A DNA stretch of 45,355 nucleotides from CAZJRB01 sp964547995 (lineage in GTDB: Bacteria; Planctomycetota; Planctomycetia; Pirellulales; Thermoguttaceae), in NCBI GenBank assembly GCA_964547995.1, contig CAZJRB010000059.1, positions 1 to 45,355 of the forward strand, given 5' to 3'. Positions 24,269 through 33,525 of the stretch are shown here, piece after piece; the stretch's first letter is position 1; each line of letters begins with the position of its first letter. A model generated the notes under the pieces. The model was given only the letters and a program-made list of their open reading frames with translations. It searched no databases and was not told the origin of the DNA. The position numbers and the translations under genes are program-made.

Positions 24269-24649
24269 TCAAGCACTGCACTCCTTGGCAATCACCTTCC
24301 GTGCGGTCTTCAACAATCCATTGATCCCCTTGCGATATCTCTCCAACGTATCGATCCAATGGGCCAGGCACTCCTGACCATTGGGAGCGATGCGGAAAGA
24401 CTTCTTCGCTGGCCCTCCCTCGGACAGGTCCCACGACGAGACCACCAGCGTTCTCTGTTCCATCCATTTCAGAACGCGGTAGATGCCGGAGAGGTCGGGT
24501 TTGCGGCCGCCGCAGATCGGCATCTCGGCGAGCCGCTCGGCCAGCTTGTAGCCGTGGAGCGGTTTTTCGGCCAGGACGGCCAGGATCGCCGGTTGGATCA
24601 GCTTGTCGAGCGTATCCCCCTTACAGGGGCATGTGTCCAAGTCTATCAT
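24269..24649 (-). CDS. PadR-type regulator with N-terminal CPC motif
   Basis: A 126-residue regulator. IQPAILAVLAEKPLHGYKLA and GIYRVLKWMEQRTLV form the PadR winged helix. Cys7-Pro-Cys9 at the N-terminus, Cys46 and Cys124 could bind metal or a cluster or sense redox. ATG 24649 has AGGAGGTGATCTA before it, an almost perfect ribosome site. It is the first gene of the minus-strand operon with the radical SAM protein (66 bases downstream). Confidence 0.85.
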   Translation of the reverse strand: MIDLDTCPCKGDTLDKLIQPAILAVLAEKPLHGYKLAERLAEMPICGGRKPDLSGIYRVLKWMEQRTLVVSSWDLSEGGPAKKSFRIAPNGQECLAHWIDTLERYRKGINGLLKTARKVIAKECSA

Positions 24650-24745
24650 TAGATCACCTCCTGTAGCGGATATCGTCCTATACACCATCCCCCGTTAGCT
24701 TTTCGAGGAACCGGTCGCATGTCAAGACCCCGCCGAAATTCAGAT

Positions 24746-24803
24746 ATGGCCCTCCGAGGCCGTCGTTGTGACATCCAATCTCTCGACGGCCTCGGAGGGC
24801 CAT
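24746..24803. repeat. Palindromic repeat family B, copy 1
   Basis: Perfect 20-bp arms ATGGCCCTCCGAGGCCGTCG (24746-24765) and its complement (24784-24803), loop of 18 bases. A second copy is at 43026-43095. It lies between the PadR gene and the YCF48 gene. Confidence 0.9.
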
Positions 24804-24895
24804 CGTACGAAGCAATTCCCATAGGTTCCCCGAGCCGTTTCGGCTACAATCGCCGCGCTGGAAATGAGACCGTGCCCCCCACTAGAGGTGCTATT

Positions 24896-27800
24896 GTGAT
24901 ACAATCGACCATGTTGGCAGCCGTCTTGATGCTCCCGTTGGGCCAGCTTACACCGGTTCCGTTGGGGCCCGATCCCGGTTCCAACCGCGACCAGCCAATC
25001 GCTGCGCGCGCCCCCACGCAGAAAACGTCCGATGACCCCATGGCGTCGGAGATCATGCGGAGCGACGCCCGGTTGGCCGACGTCTATTTCGTCGACGCGA
25101 AACACGGCTGGGCCGTCGGCGACCGCGGCGCAATCTGGCACACCGCCGACGGCGGCAAGCAGTGGCGGTTACAGCACTCCGGCGTGACGTGCGTCCTGGA
25201 ATCGGTCTTCTTTCTCGACGAGAACACCGGTTGGGCCGCCGGTCGGTTTTCGCACCCGTATACGCATCAGGGTTCGGGCGTTCTGCTCTCGACTTGCGAC
25301 GGCGGGCGACACTGGCGCCACAACCCGAAGATGATTCTCCCACCGCTGAAGCAGGTCCGATTTGCCGATGCCAAGCACGGTTGGATTCTCGGCAACCCCT
25401 CGGCCATGTATCCTACCGGCGTGCTCACGACCGACAGCGGGGGGCGAGACTGGCGGCCGATCTCCGGCGAGCGGATGGCTGCGTGGCTGACGGGCGATTT
25501 CATCGATCCGCACACCGGCGCCCTGGCCGGCCGCAGCGGAACGGTCGCCATGGTCCGGCGCGGCGGCCTGCAGCCGGCACGATTTGGACAATTCGGCCTG
25601 CGGAACCTGACCAAGATGAGACTCGCCGACCGGACCCGCGGCTGGATGGTCGGCGACGGTGGGCTGGTGATGATGACCGCCGACCTCGGTTCGAGCTGGC
25701 AGACCCCGCCCGGAGGGCTCCCCGACGGCATGAGCCGGCAATTCGACTTCGCCGCCCTGGCCGTTCGCGGGGAAAAATGCTGGATCGCCGGATCGCCCGG
25801 GACGCATGTCTTCCACACCACCGACGCCGGACGCACCTGGATGGCGTTTCCCACCGGCACCACTCTGCCGGTCCATGGGCTGGCCTTCGTCGATGATAAC
25901 CACGGCTGGGCGGTCGGGGCCCTGGGAACCATCCTCGCCACCGACGACGGCGGGCAAAGCTGGCGGCGGCAGCGGGCCGGCGGCGCCCGGGCCGCGGTGA
26001 TGGCCATTCTCGATCAACCCGAACACGTACCGCTCGAACTGTTCGCCCGACTTTCCGGCAACGAAGGATACCTCGGCGTCGTCGAGATCTTGGGCCGCCG
26101 TCACGTCGAAGTGCCAAGGACGGACATCATCGATGCCGATGACCGCATTCGCGAAGCGATGGCCGCCGTCGGTGCGAGCGACGCGCACACCACCTGGCAA
26201 TTCCCCTTGCGCCAAGCCGGGTTGGAACTCCAGGCGCCGCAAATCATCAACGTTTGGGACCGGGTGAATGACGGCCGCGGGCTCGACGAGTTTCAGCGGC
26301 ACGTTGTGCGCCAGATCCGCACGTGGCGGCCGGACGTGATTGTCACCCACGACGCCAGCCCGCAGGGCGATGATCCCTTGGAACACGTGATCAACCAGGT
26401 GGTGTTGGCGGCGGTCGAAAACGCGTCGGATCCGACCCGGTTCACCCCGCAGATTACCCAGGCGGGCTTGCGGCCGTGGAAGGTAAAGAAGGTCTACGCC
26501 GCGTTGGCGCCGCCTTCGCGGGGTTCGGTCGAGTTGACAACCGCCAGTCTCGCCGTGCGTCTGGGGCGTTCGCTGGCGGAATTGGCCGCCGGGCCGAGGG
26601 GGCTGCTCGAAGACGGATTCCGCCCCCCGCTTGCGTCGTTGGGATTCCAACTCATAATCAATCGTTTCCCGCACGCCCAGGCGTCGCAGCGGCGCCGGCG
26701 GGACTTTTTCACCGGAATCGACCTTTACCCCGGCGGCGACGCGCGACGCAAATTGCTCGAACCTTCGCCTGAAAACATGGACAGGCTCCGCCGCAACTCG
26801 CAGCGGAGCCGTAATGTGTCGGCAATCCTTGAACAAGCAGAGACGCAGCCGCAAGCGGGTTCGCAGTTACTGGCCCAGGCCGGAACGCTCGTCAAAGGGC
26901 TCGACGGCGACGTCGCCGCGAGGCTGCTCTACCAGCTCGCCCGGCAGTACTTCCGCTCCGGCCAATGGCCGCTTGCAGCCGAGACGTTTGAGATGTTGAT
27001 CGACCGGTATCCCGACCATCCGCTCTGCCGGCCAGCCGTGTTGTGGTTGGTGCAATACTATGCCGGGAGCGAACCCGCATGGCGCGAGCAGGGCAAGCAA
27101 CGCTTTGCCGTGCGGCATGCCTCGGCCCTCTCGATCGACCTGTCGAAACAAGAGGACCGTTCGCAGCGGGCAGCGGATCTCGGCAAGCACGTCCGGCAGA
27201 CGTGGCCCGATTTTTTTGCAGAACCGTCGCTCCGGTTCTCCTTGGCGGTCGCGCACCGCAAGCAGGGGTTCCCGCGGTCGGCCGAGCGGTTCTACCTGTT
27301 CCAGAGCCGTGTTGCCACGCACGACGCGTGGTGGACGTGTGCCAAGGCCGAGAAGTGGCTAGCCGAGCCCAAAGGGCCCGGTCCCAAGCCCACCCTGCGA
27401 TGTGCCGTTGCCCGGGCAAAACCCAGGCTGGACGGGCGGCTCGACGACGAGGTATGGCAGCGCGCGAAAGCGGCCACGCTGAAGAGCGACCAGCACGACG
27501 ACGACGCATGGCCCGGGGCGGTCATGACCGCCTATGACGGCGAATTCCTCTACGTGGCCGTGCAGTGTCGCATGGCCAAGGGCGCCAAGTACGAGACGAC
27601 GGACGGTCCGCGGCCGCGCGACGGGGACCTGCACGGGCAAGACCGGGTGTGTCTGCTCATCGACCTGGACCGGGATTTCGCCACGTACTATCGGCTGACG
27701 ATCGACCATCGCGGATGGACGGGCGAAGACTGCTGGGGCGACACGACCTGGAACCCGACCTGGTTCGTCGCCGCCGAAACGACCGACGGCGCCTGGACCG

Positions 27801-27970
27801 CCGAGGCCGCCATCCCCTTGGATCAACTCACCGGCCGCTATCCCAAGAGCGGGCACGTCTGGGCAATCGGCATCCAACGCACCGTACCGGGCGCCGGTTT
27901 TCAGTCCTGGACCCGGCCGGCGTCGACCGCAGTGATGCCGGAGGGGTTTGGATACCTAATCTTCGATTAG
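24896..27970 (+). CDS. YCF48 propeller / PIG-L-like / TPR / CBM9 fusion protein
   Basis: A 1024-residue exported protein. GTG 24896 is preferred (AGAGG seven bases upstream); ATG 24911 is an alternative, and the longer frame runs through a palindromic repeat. After a signal-like segment there are about seven YCF48/BNR blades with HGWAVGDRGAIWHTADGGKQW-like pattern in pieces (e.g. DDNHGWAVG...TDDGGQSW), about residues 45-365. A region from about 368 to 560 resembles PIG-L deacetylases (RTWRPDVIVTHDA) but the catalytic HPDDE is QPEHVPLEL. TPR-like helices follow at about 680-720, then a DOMON/CBM9-like domain from about 835 (LDGRLDDEVW, TIDHRGWTGED). It probably binds glycans or lipids at the surface. 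Confidence 0.8.
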   Translation: MIQSTMLAAVLMLPLGQLTPVPLGPDPGSNRDQPIAARAPTQKTSDDPMASEIMRSDARLADVYFVDAKHGWAVGDRGAIWHTADGGKQWRLQHSGVTCVLESVFFLDENTGWAAGRFSHPYTHQGSGVLLSTCDGGRHWRHNPKMILPPLKQVRFADAKHGWILGNPSAMYPTGVLTTDSGGRDWRPISGERMAAWLTGDFIDPHTGALAGRSGTVAMVRRGGLQPARFGQFGLRNLTKMRLADRTRGWMVGDGGLVMMTADLGSSWQTPPGGLPDGMSRQFDFAALAVRGEKCWIAGSPGTHVFHTTDAGRTWMAFPTGTTLPVHGLAFVDDNHGWAVGALGTILATDDGGQSWRRQRAGGARAAVMAILDQPEHVPLELFARLSGNEGYLGVVEILGRRHVEVPRTDIIDADDRIREAMAAVGASDAHTTWQFPLRQAGLELQAPQIINVWDRVNDGRGLDEFQRHVVRQIRTWRPDVIVTHDASPQGDDPLEHVINQVVLAAVENASDPTRFTPQITQAGLRPWKVKKVYAALAPPSRGSVELTTASLAVRLGRSLAELAAGPRGLLEDGFRPPLASLGFQLIINRFPHAQASQRRRRDFFTGIDLYPGGDARRKLLEPSPENMDRLRRNSQRSRNVSAILEQAETQPQAGSQLLAQAGTLVKGLDGDVAARLLYQLARQYFRSGQWPLAAETFEMLIDRYPDHPLCRPAVLWLVQYYAGSEPAWREQGKQRFAVRHASALSIDLSKQEDRSQRAADLGKHVRQTWPDFFAEPSLRFSLAVAHRKQGFPRSAERFYLFQSRVATHDAWWTCAKAEKWLAEPKGPGPKPTLRCAVARAKPRLDGRLDDEVWQRAKAATLKSDQHDDDAWPGAVMTAYDGEFLYVAVQCRMAKGAKYETTDGPRPRDGDLHGQDRVCLLIDLDRDFATYYRLTIDHRGWTGEDCWGDTTWNPTWFVAAETTDGAWTAEAAIPLDQLTGRYPKSGHVWAIGIQRTVPGAGFQSWTRPASTAVMPEGFGYLIFD

Positions 27971-28112
27971 CCCGGATTATTCACGAGCACACTATGCCAC
28001 GTTTAGCGGGCGGGTTTGCCCGCCGTTGCGACTGGATGCCAATCGGTGACACTATGGCAACGGCGGGCAAACCCGCCCGCTAAACGGCCTCACCCCCAAT
28101 AATCCGGGTTAG
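27968..28112. repeat. Nested palindromic element, family C
   Basis: Inner perfect 30-bp arms at 28000-28029 and 28057-28086, starting CGTTTAGCGGGCGGGTTTGC, loop of 27 bases. Outer arms TAGCCCGGATTATT (27968-27981) and AATAATCCGGGTTA (28099-28112) match at 13 of 14. The stop codon of the YCF48 protein is the first triplet of the outer arm. Confidence 0.9.
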
Positions 28113-28125
28113 GGCTTTGCGCACA

Positions 28126-28202
28126 AAGAAAGGGCCCGACGCCAAATGTTCGCGTTGGTCCACTTCCTTGACGACCGATGCGAACCCTTGTGGCGGGCCC
28201 TT
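28126..28202 (-). terminator. Long terminator-like hairpin after the FHA gene
   Basis: AAGGGCCCG (28130-28138) pairs with CGGGCCCTT (28194-28202), and the inner parts also pair loosely. On the minus strand it is followed by TCTTTGTG. It lies 25 bases after the FHA stop. Confidence 0.7.
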
Positions 28203-28226
28203 GGGGGGTCTCGTGGCCGGCATGCG

Positions 28227-28724
28227 TTACGTGGGTCTCTTCCGCATACGCATGATGCCGGAATCCTCGCCGTCGATGTTGACCTTGTACCTTCGCTCCG
28301 ATTCGAAGGCGCGGTGCTGCTTGACTTTGGCCAGGCGCTCCTGGTCCAAACCTGCCTGCTGCATCAGCGACTTGTCGAACACGTCGGCTTGGAAAATGTC
28401 GGGAGGGAGCGACCCCACCGCACCCAGTTCGACGGGAGCGTAGTCGATCTTGTATGCGTGTTTCGCGAACGACACGACATCGCCCGGATCGAGCCGTTTC
28501 TCTTGTACCCGTTTTCCGTTGACCTTGACGCCGTTGGTGCTCTTCAGGTCGCAGACATACCAGTAGCCGTCGATTACCCGCAACTGGGCGTGAGAGGCCG
28601 AAACGTTCCGAAACCGCAAGACGATATCGCAACATTCGCGCCGCCCGATAAGCAAGACGTTTCTCCGCAGGGGGATTGGATCGCCACCCCGGACGGGCTC
28701 TAATTTACCGTACTTGCCGTACAT
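28227..28724 (-). CDS. FHA domain protein
   Basis: A 165-residue protein. The forkhead-associated phosphothreonine-binding domain covers about residues 15-95: LIGRRECCDIVLRF, VSASHAQL, STNGVKVNGKRV. The C-terminal 60 residues are helical and end in a basic tail (GIMRMRKRPT). No membrane segment. It would bind proteins phosphorylated by Ser/Thr kinases. No kinase gene is nearby. The region upstream to the M23 gene (28725-29063) shows only a small CCCCC/GGGGG hairpin at 28897-28913 and no gene. Confidence 0.92.
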   Translation of the reverse strand: MYGKYGKLEPVRGGDPIPLRRNVLLIGRRECCDIVLRFRNVSASHAQLRVIDGYWYVCDLKSTNGVKVNGKRVQEKRLDPGDVVSFAKHAYKIDYAPVELGAVGSLPPDIFQADVFDKSLMQQAGLDQERLAKVKQHRAFESERRYKVNIDGEDSGIMRMRKRPT

Positions 28725-29063
28725 GGTAATTCTGTTCCTGTATCTGGGGCAAAGGTGGGAGGGAGGAAAAAACCCCGGTAGGTCTTAGTGGCCGCACAGG
28801 ACCGGTAGGAAACATTTATGTTAACCCAAGAGGCGCTTGTTGCAAGGGCTTATTCCGAAAAATCCAGAAAAAATTCGCCGTCGGGGTGAGTGCCTGCCCC
28901 CTCTGTGCGGGGGATTTTCGGTTGGGATTGTCCACTGGACGGCTATTTGCGTCAACCCCAAACGTTGCCAGGCAATTGCCACCAGTGCGAATCGCTTGCT
29001 ACCGGGCCTTGCTTGAGCGAGAATAGGCTGAGGGTGAGACGAAGAACGACCGGAAAGCTGCGG

Positions 29064-30338
29064 ATGTTCTGCCGAGTTCTCTCGCTGCTGATCTGTACGG
29101 GCGCGGTGCCGTGTTGGGCACAATTTGCGACAGACGCTATCCCTCTCAAGAGGGACGACGCCGTCGTCTACCGTAAAATTGATGAACTGCGTCGGGCCAC
29201 CGCCGGACTGCGGATCGACGGCCGGGACCGCGATTGGCGCGGGGTGCCGAAATTCGGCGACGTGCGCGGCGATGCGGGCGAGGACAGCCGGCGAGACATC
29301 GTGGCCGTCGCCATTGCGCTGACGAAGGACCATCTCGCCCTGCTGCTGCGGACCGCCGCCGAGCCGTCCACCGAGCGGTGGGTCTTCTACTTCCAGGTCG
29401 ACATGTTCGGGACGACGGATAACGACTTCCGGATCGAGGTGGAATCCCCGCAACGCGCACCCGGCATTCGTCTGTTCGATCCCGACATGCAACTCGGCGA
29501 ACCGCGGAAGCTGCTCGACGCCAAGGTGGCCGCTCGCGACGTGCTGGAGTTGCGAGTACCCTATCGCGAGATCGCCGCCGCGCTGCCGGAGGATCAGGCG
29601 GAGCTGGTCAACGGACCGAAGGCGAGACCGTGGGTGCGGGTGCAGGCACAGACCTGGAATGCCGAATCGCAACAGTGGGCCGACTTCGGGCCGGCGGTTG
29701 CCGGTTTCCGGCTGATCCAGACGCCATATCCGCTGGACGTTGCCTTGCCGCAGAGGCCGTACAAGCCGTGGGCGGTCGACCTGCCGGTTCGCGGGGAATG
29801 GTTCGTTAGCCAGGCCGCCTTCGGCCGCTTCAGCCATCAGGATATCTGGGCGTACGACCTGGTTATCGTTGATGAAACCGGGCGCCAATCGAAACCGCCG
29901 GACAGCAAGAAAAACGCCGACTACTACGCGTGGGAGCAACCGGTGAGCACACCGGTTGCCGGCCTCATCCACCGTGTACGTTCGGACGCGGAGGACGTTC
30001 CTGCGGGAGAGCCCCCTCGATCCGGTGCCCCGCCGAACGAAGTCTTGATCGACGCGGGCGAAAGGTACGGCTTGAATCTGCTGCACCTGAAGCAAGGCAG
30101 CTTGAAGGTCAAGCGGGGCGATCGAGTCCGGGTGGGGCAGGGGATCGGCCTGGTCGGCAACTCGGGTTTCAGCCGCACCCCGCACTTGCACGTCGCGCTG
30201 TGGCATCGGGACAAGACGGTCCCTTTGGCATTTCGCAATGTCCGTGTCGGCTTGAACCCCGGTCCGCACGATCCCTGGGCAAGGGAGTTCTCCGCCTGGG
30301 AGCCGCGGGAAGGGTATTTCGTGGAAACAAGCCGGTAA
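29064..30338 (+). CDS. M23-family metallopeptidase (LytM-like), exported
   Basis: A 424-residue protein with a signal peptide (MFCRVLSLLICTGAVPCWA). Residues about 30-220 form a beta-rich domain like the DOMON/CBM9-type fold. The C-terminal part is the M23/LytM fold: the zinc-site motif FSHQDIWAYD at about 257, GDRVRVGQGIGLVGNSG, and HLHVAL at about 374. Such enzymes cut peptidoglycan cross-links or act as regulators. Planctomycetes have thin peptidoglycan, so a wall role is possible. The ribosome site is weak, and the start is set by the signal peptide. Confidence 0.82.
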   Translation: MFCRVLSLLICTGAVPCWAQFATDAIPLKRDDAVVYRKIDELRRATAGLRIDGRDRDWRGVPKFGDVRGDAGEDSRRDIVAVAIALTKDHLALLLRTAAEPSTERWVFYFQVDMFGTTDNDFRIEVESPQRAPGIRLFDPDMQLGEPRKLLDAKVAARDVLELRVPYREIAAALPEDQAELVNGPKARPWVRVQAQTWNAESQQWADFGPAVAGFRLIQTPYPLDVALPQRPYKPWAVDLPVRGEWFVSQAAFGRFSHQDIWAYDLVIVDETGRQSKPPDSKKNADYYAWEQPVSTPVAGLIHRVRSDAEDVPAGEPPRSGAPPNEVLIDAGERYGLNLLHLKQGSLKVKRGDRVRVGQGIGLVGNSGFSRTPHLHVALWHRDKTVPLAFRNVRVGLNPGPHDPWAREFSAWEPREGYFVETSR

Positions 30339-30473
30339 AACACGCGAAATAACCACGCAAAACCGGCCAGCAGCAGCTTCCCTCGTGCCAACGCTTGCAC
30401 TACAATGGCAGAATCTGTTTCACGATTTCAGCGTATCCGACGCTGTTCGATTGCCCCTAAGAGGAGAAAAAGG

Positions 30474-30863
30474 ATGATGAAGACAGTTTCACCCGTCGTT
30501 GCCTTGTTGGCGGTTCTCGTGCTCTCCGGGTGTCCCCAAGTAAGTGATCCGCAGACGGAACTGGAAAAGGCGGTCAAAGATCTTCAGAAACGGTTACCGT
30601 GGAAAGTGGATGAGTACACGACCTGCAAAGAGATACGCGCCGGTGATCTTGAAATTATCTACGTTTATGAAGTATCGGGCATCGCCGACAGTAATATCAA
30701 GTCGAACGCCGCTACGCTCAAGCAGGGTGTGGCTCAGGGACTGAAGGCAAATATCGGGTCCCTTCGCCCATACGTGAAACACGACATTGCCATGAAGTAC
30801 GTTTACAAGAATAAAAAAGGCGAGGAACTCGTCAGCTTCACTCTCCACCCCGCCAAGCTGTAG
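30474..30863 (+). CDS. Small secreted lipoprotein
   Basis: A 129-residue protein. The signal peptide ends in the lipobox LSGC (Cys20). The rest is a single alpha/beta domain with no family I recognise (LEIIYVYEVSGI, KHDIAMKYVYKNKKGEELVS), reminiscent of small stress-type lipoproteins. GAGGAG stands seven bases before ATG 30474. It follows the M23 gene by 135 bases in the same direction. Confidence 0.75.
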   Translation: MMKTVSPVVALLAVLVLSGCPQVSDPQTELEKAVKDLQKRLPWKVDEYTTCKEIRAGDLEIIYVYEVSGIADSNIKSNAATLKQGVAQGLKANIGSLRPYVKHDIAMKYVYKNKKGEELVSFTLHPAKL

Positions 30864-30951
30864 GGAAGCGGTTACTCAACAACTTGGCTGGAAACCGAAC
30901 GATCCGCCGGACAAGCCGGCGTGATTTCGAGCGGGTGGAGCGAGCCGGAAC

Positions 30952-33156
30952 TTAGCGCCCGATCATCGCCACGCCGATCGCCAGCAAGATGATGAGAAAA
31001 CAAACGACAAAGCAGGTGATGAACCCGGCCGCGTCGGTAACCGTCGGTCTCTGGGCCTCGAAATCCGTGCCCGGCAACAACTTCCGGTGATCGAACCGCG
31101 ACGGGTCGGCGTACGACTTCTCGACCTCCCGCTTGTCGATCTCCGGATCGGGATCGACCGGCGTCTTCATCCGCACGTAGAGCCGGTCGAGCACCTCCTT
31201 GCTGTTACGGCGAGTGATCAGGCTCAAGAGGATCATCAACACGAACGGGGCAACGATCTTCACCGGAAAATCCAGCGTGGCGAACATGGCGTTCGACTTG
31301 GTGGTGAAGTCCATGCCGAACAGCCGGTAGACCAGGAAGTCGAGCTTGAACATCCCGAACCCGCGAAGCCGCGTGCCCTCGGGATATTGCAGCACGACCT
31401 CGGTCGTCGATTCGTCGACTTGTCGGGGCGGGCCGGCCGGTTGCGGTTTGACATTGTTGACGGGTTCGCCGTCGGCATCGACCGGTTTGACGCCGCCGGA
31501 CCAGAAGACGGCCGTTCCTCCGGTGGTTTCTTCGTTGGAAACCATATCGCGTTGTTGGAGCGGTTCGGGGCAGGGGCCGAACTTCTCGATCGCGGATTGT
31601 TCGGATTGGGGCCCCTCGTTCTCGACCCACTCGCGGACCTTGTCGTGCCAAACGGCAATTTCCGCCTCCCGCCCGGCCACGTCGATTGCCACGGCCTGCC
31701 GCGTGACGGTGGTCCTGACGATTTGGTTAGCGGCCAGCAAACCGGGCCGGTCGCGAAGGCCCGGCACAACGACGGGCAGCAACAGCGGGAGGATGAAAAA
31801 GACCGTTGCGGAAAAACCGACGGTCCACCATGCGGCCACCCGGGTCGCCCTGCGCCAGTACATCCCCACCCAGAACGGCGCCGCCACGAGCGTCGGAAAT
31901 ATCCACGTCAACTGCAATTGTTTGAAGACGTTCATCTGCACCCACGACATGAGCACCGTCCCGGCAATGATCACCGCACCGGTGATCCGCGCCAGCGTGA
32001 TGTATTCCTTTTCCGAAGCGTCTTCCTTGACGTATGCCGCGTAGACGTTGCGAACCACCAGCGCGGAACAGACGAGCATGTAGCAATCAACCGAACTCAT
32101 CAGGGCCGCCAGCAGGCAAGCGAGCATCAACCCGCGCAACCCGGCGCCGAAGAGCTCGAGCGACGCAACGCCCCAGACCTTGTCGGGATCGGCCTTTAAG
32201 ACGGGATTGTCGGCCATCAGGGCCAGGACGATCAGTGCGGTCAGTGCCCAGCCGATCGTACAAAACCGCTTGAAGAAGTTGCCGGTGACCAGCCCCACAC
32301 GGGCGTTCGTCTCGCTCTTGGCCGATCCGCCGCCGGTCGCGATGAAGTGCGGCATCACCACCGCCCCCAACAGGAGAGTCAACGCCACAATCGCGACGTA
32401 GTGGATTGGGAATTCGCTCGCCCTGGTCGTGCCGACAATCGTGAACATCGCGTCGGGTAACCGCTCGTGCATGATCCGGAAACCGTCGAACAGCCCTTGC
32501 GAGGCCGGGTCGCCGAACTTCTCGACCAGGGCGCTGAGCCCGAACGGGATCAACAGGACCGAAAGCGCGATGATGCAAAGGCCCTGGATCAGATCGGTCC
32601 AGTAGGCGGCCGTCAGCCCGCCCAGCACGCCGTAGACGATCACGATCACCGCGATGATCGGCACCAGCACGTATTCCATCTTGACGGCCGTGCCGGCCAG
32701 CACGACCTCGTCGCCGCCGATCATCGGCGCCGCGTACTTGGCGATTGCCGTGAAGAGCATTGCCATGTAGAGGATAAAAAACAGCAGGCCGAAAATCGTA
32801 TAAGCGACGCCGAGCCCTTTCGATTCGTACCGTTCGACGAACCAGTCGCCCAGTGTGAGCAATCGCATTCGCCGATACCAGACGCCGGCGATCCAGTAGA
32901 AGGGCGTGACAAACAACCACGACATGATGCTCCACATGCCGCTCAGGCCGCTGGTGAAGGTGGTGCGTGCGGTGTTGATCGGGTCGCTCGAGCCGGTGCC
33001 GGCCCCGAACGCCGCGAACGTCTGGAGCAGCTTGCCGAACGTCCGGCCGCCCATGAAATAGTCTTCCTGCCGCTTGATCCGGAGCATCGACAGGACGCCG
33101 ATCGTGGCCATCACGAGGAAATAGACAACCAGAACCAGGTAATCTTGCCACTCCAT
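30952..33156 (-). CDS. Sodium/solute symporter (SSS family)
   Basis: A 734-residue transporter with about 13 membrane segments. MEWQDYLVLVVYFLVMATIG, EDYFMGGRTFGKLLQTFAAF and GTGSSDPINTART are the SSS N-terminal landmarks. Between membrane segments, about residues 480-640, there is a soluble insertion of roughly 150 residues (AIDVAGREAEIAVWHDKVREW). It uses a Na+ gradient to import a small molecule, probably a sugar or acid. ATG 33156 has GGAGAAG eight bases upstream. The divergent gap to 33525 shows no gene or clear element. Confidence 0.9.
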   Translation of the reverse strand: MEWQDYLVLVVYFLVMATIGVLSMLRIKRQEDYFMGGRTFGKLLQTFAAFGAGTGSSDPINTARTTFTSGLSGMWSIMSWLFVTPFYWIAGVWYRRMRLLTLGDWFVERYESKGLGVAYTIFGLLFFILYMAMLFTAIAKYAAPMIGGDEVVLAGTAVKMEYVLVPIIAVIVIVYGVLGGLTAAYWTDLIQGLCIIALSVLLIPFGLSALVEKFGDPASQGLFDGFRIMHERLPDAMFTIVGTTRASEFPIHYVAIVALTLLLGAVVMPHFIATGGGSAKSETNARVGLVTGNFFKRFCTIGWALTALIVLALMADNPVLKADPDKVWGVASLELFGAGLRGLMLACLLAALMSSVDCYMLVCSALVVRNVYAAYVKEDASEKEYITLARITGAVIIAGTVLMSWVQMNVFKQLQLTWIFPTLVAAPFWVGMYWRRATRVAAWWTVGFSATVFFILPLLLPVVVPGLRDRPGLLAANQIVRTTVTRQAVAIDVAGREAEIAVWHDKVREWVENEGPQSEQSAIEKFGPCPEPLQQRDMVSNEETTGGTAVFWSGGVKPVDADGEPVNNVKPQPAGPPRQVDESTTEVVLQYPEGTRLRGFGMFKLDFLVYRLFGMDFTTKSNAMFATLDFPVKIVAPFVLMILLSLITRRNSKEVLDRLYVRMKTPVDPDPEIDKREVEKSYADPSRFDHRKLLPGTDFEAQRPTVTDAAGFITCFVVCFLIILLAIGVAMIGR

Positions 33157-33525
33157 GAATCTTCTCCAACGGCCCCTTTTTCGAGAAACGCAGGGCATCG
33201 CGCAGCGAAAAATACGCCCCCACGGGCAACGCCGTGAACGATTTTCATGGCCGCATTGGGCTGGCAGCTACGGTGGCCCGTTTTCTGCCGGCTGAAACCC
33301 GTTCCCAGGTTAGTAGATCGTACCCGGCAGAACCCTTCGTTTCAACCGAGTGCGACCGCACGCGCGGGGGGTTGGTTGTGCCGATTCTCCCAATAAGGCG
33401 ATTCGGGAAAACCTTGGTAAATGGCGATCCCTTGATGGTCGAAGGAAAAGATAGGGGGGAACCCGGCTGCCGGCCGCACCCCACCGACGAGTTTTCCTCC
33501 AACCAACTACTAGCGGGAAGACCCC

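Noticed and set aside
25169..26854. 561-codon minus-strand frame opposite the YCF48 protein
   Set aside because: Antisense of a clearly recognisable protein; no motif of its own.
28821..30356. 511-codon minus-strand frame opposite the M23 gene
   Set aside because: The plus-strand frame has a signal peptide and the zinc motifs; this one has none.
32087..33229. 380-codon minus-strand frame overlapping the symporter
   Set aside because: Arg/Gly/Asp-rich shadow; the symporter frame has the membrane segments.
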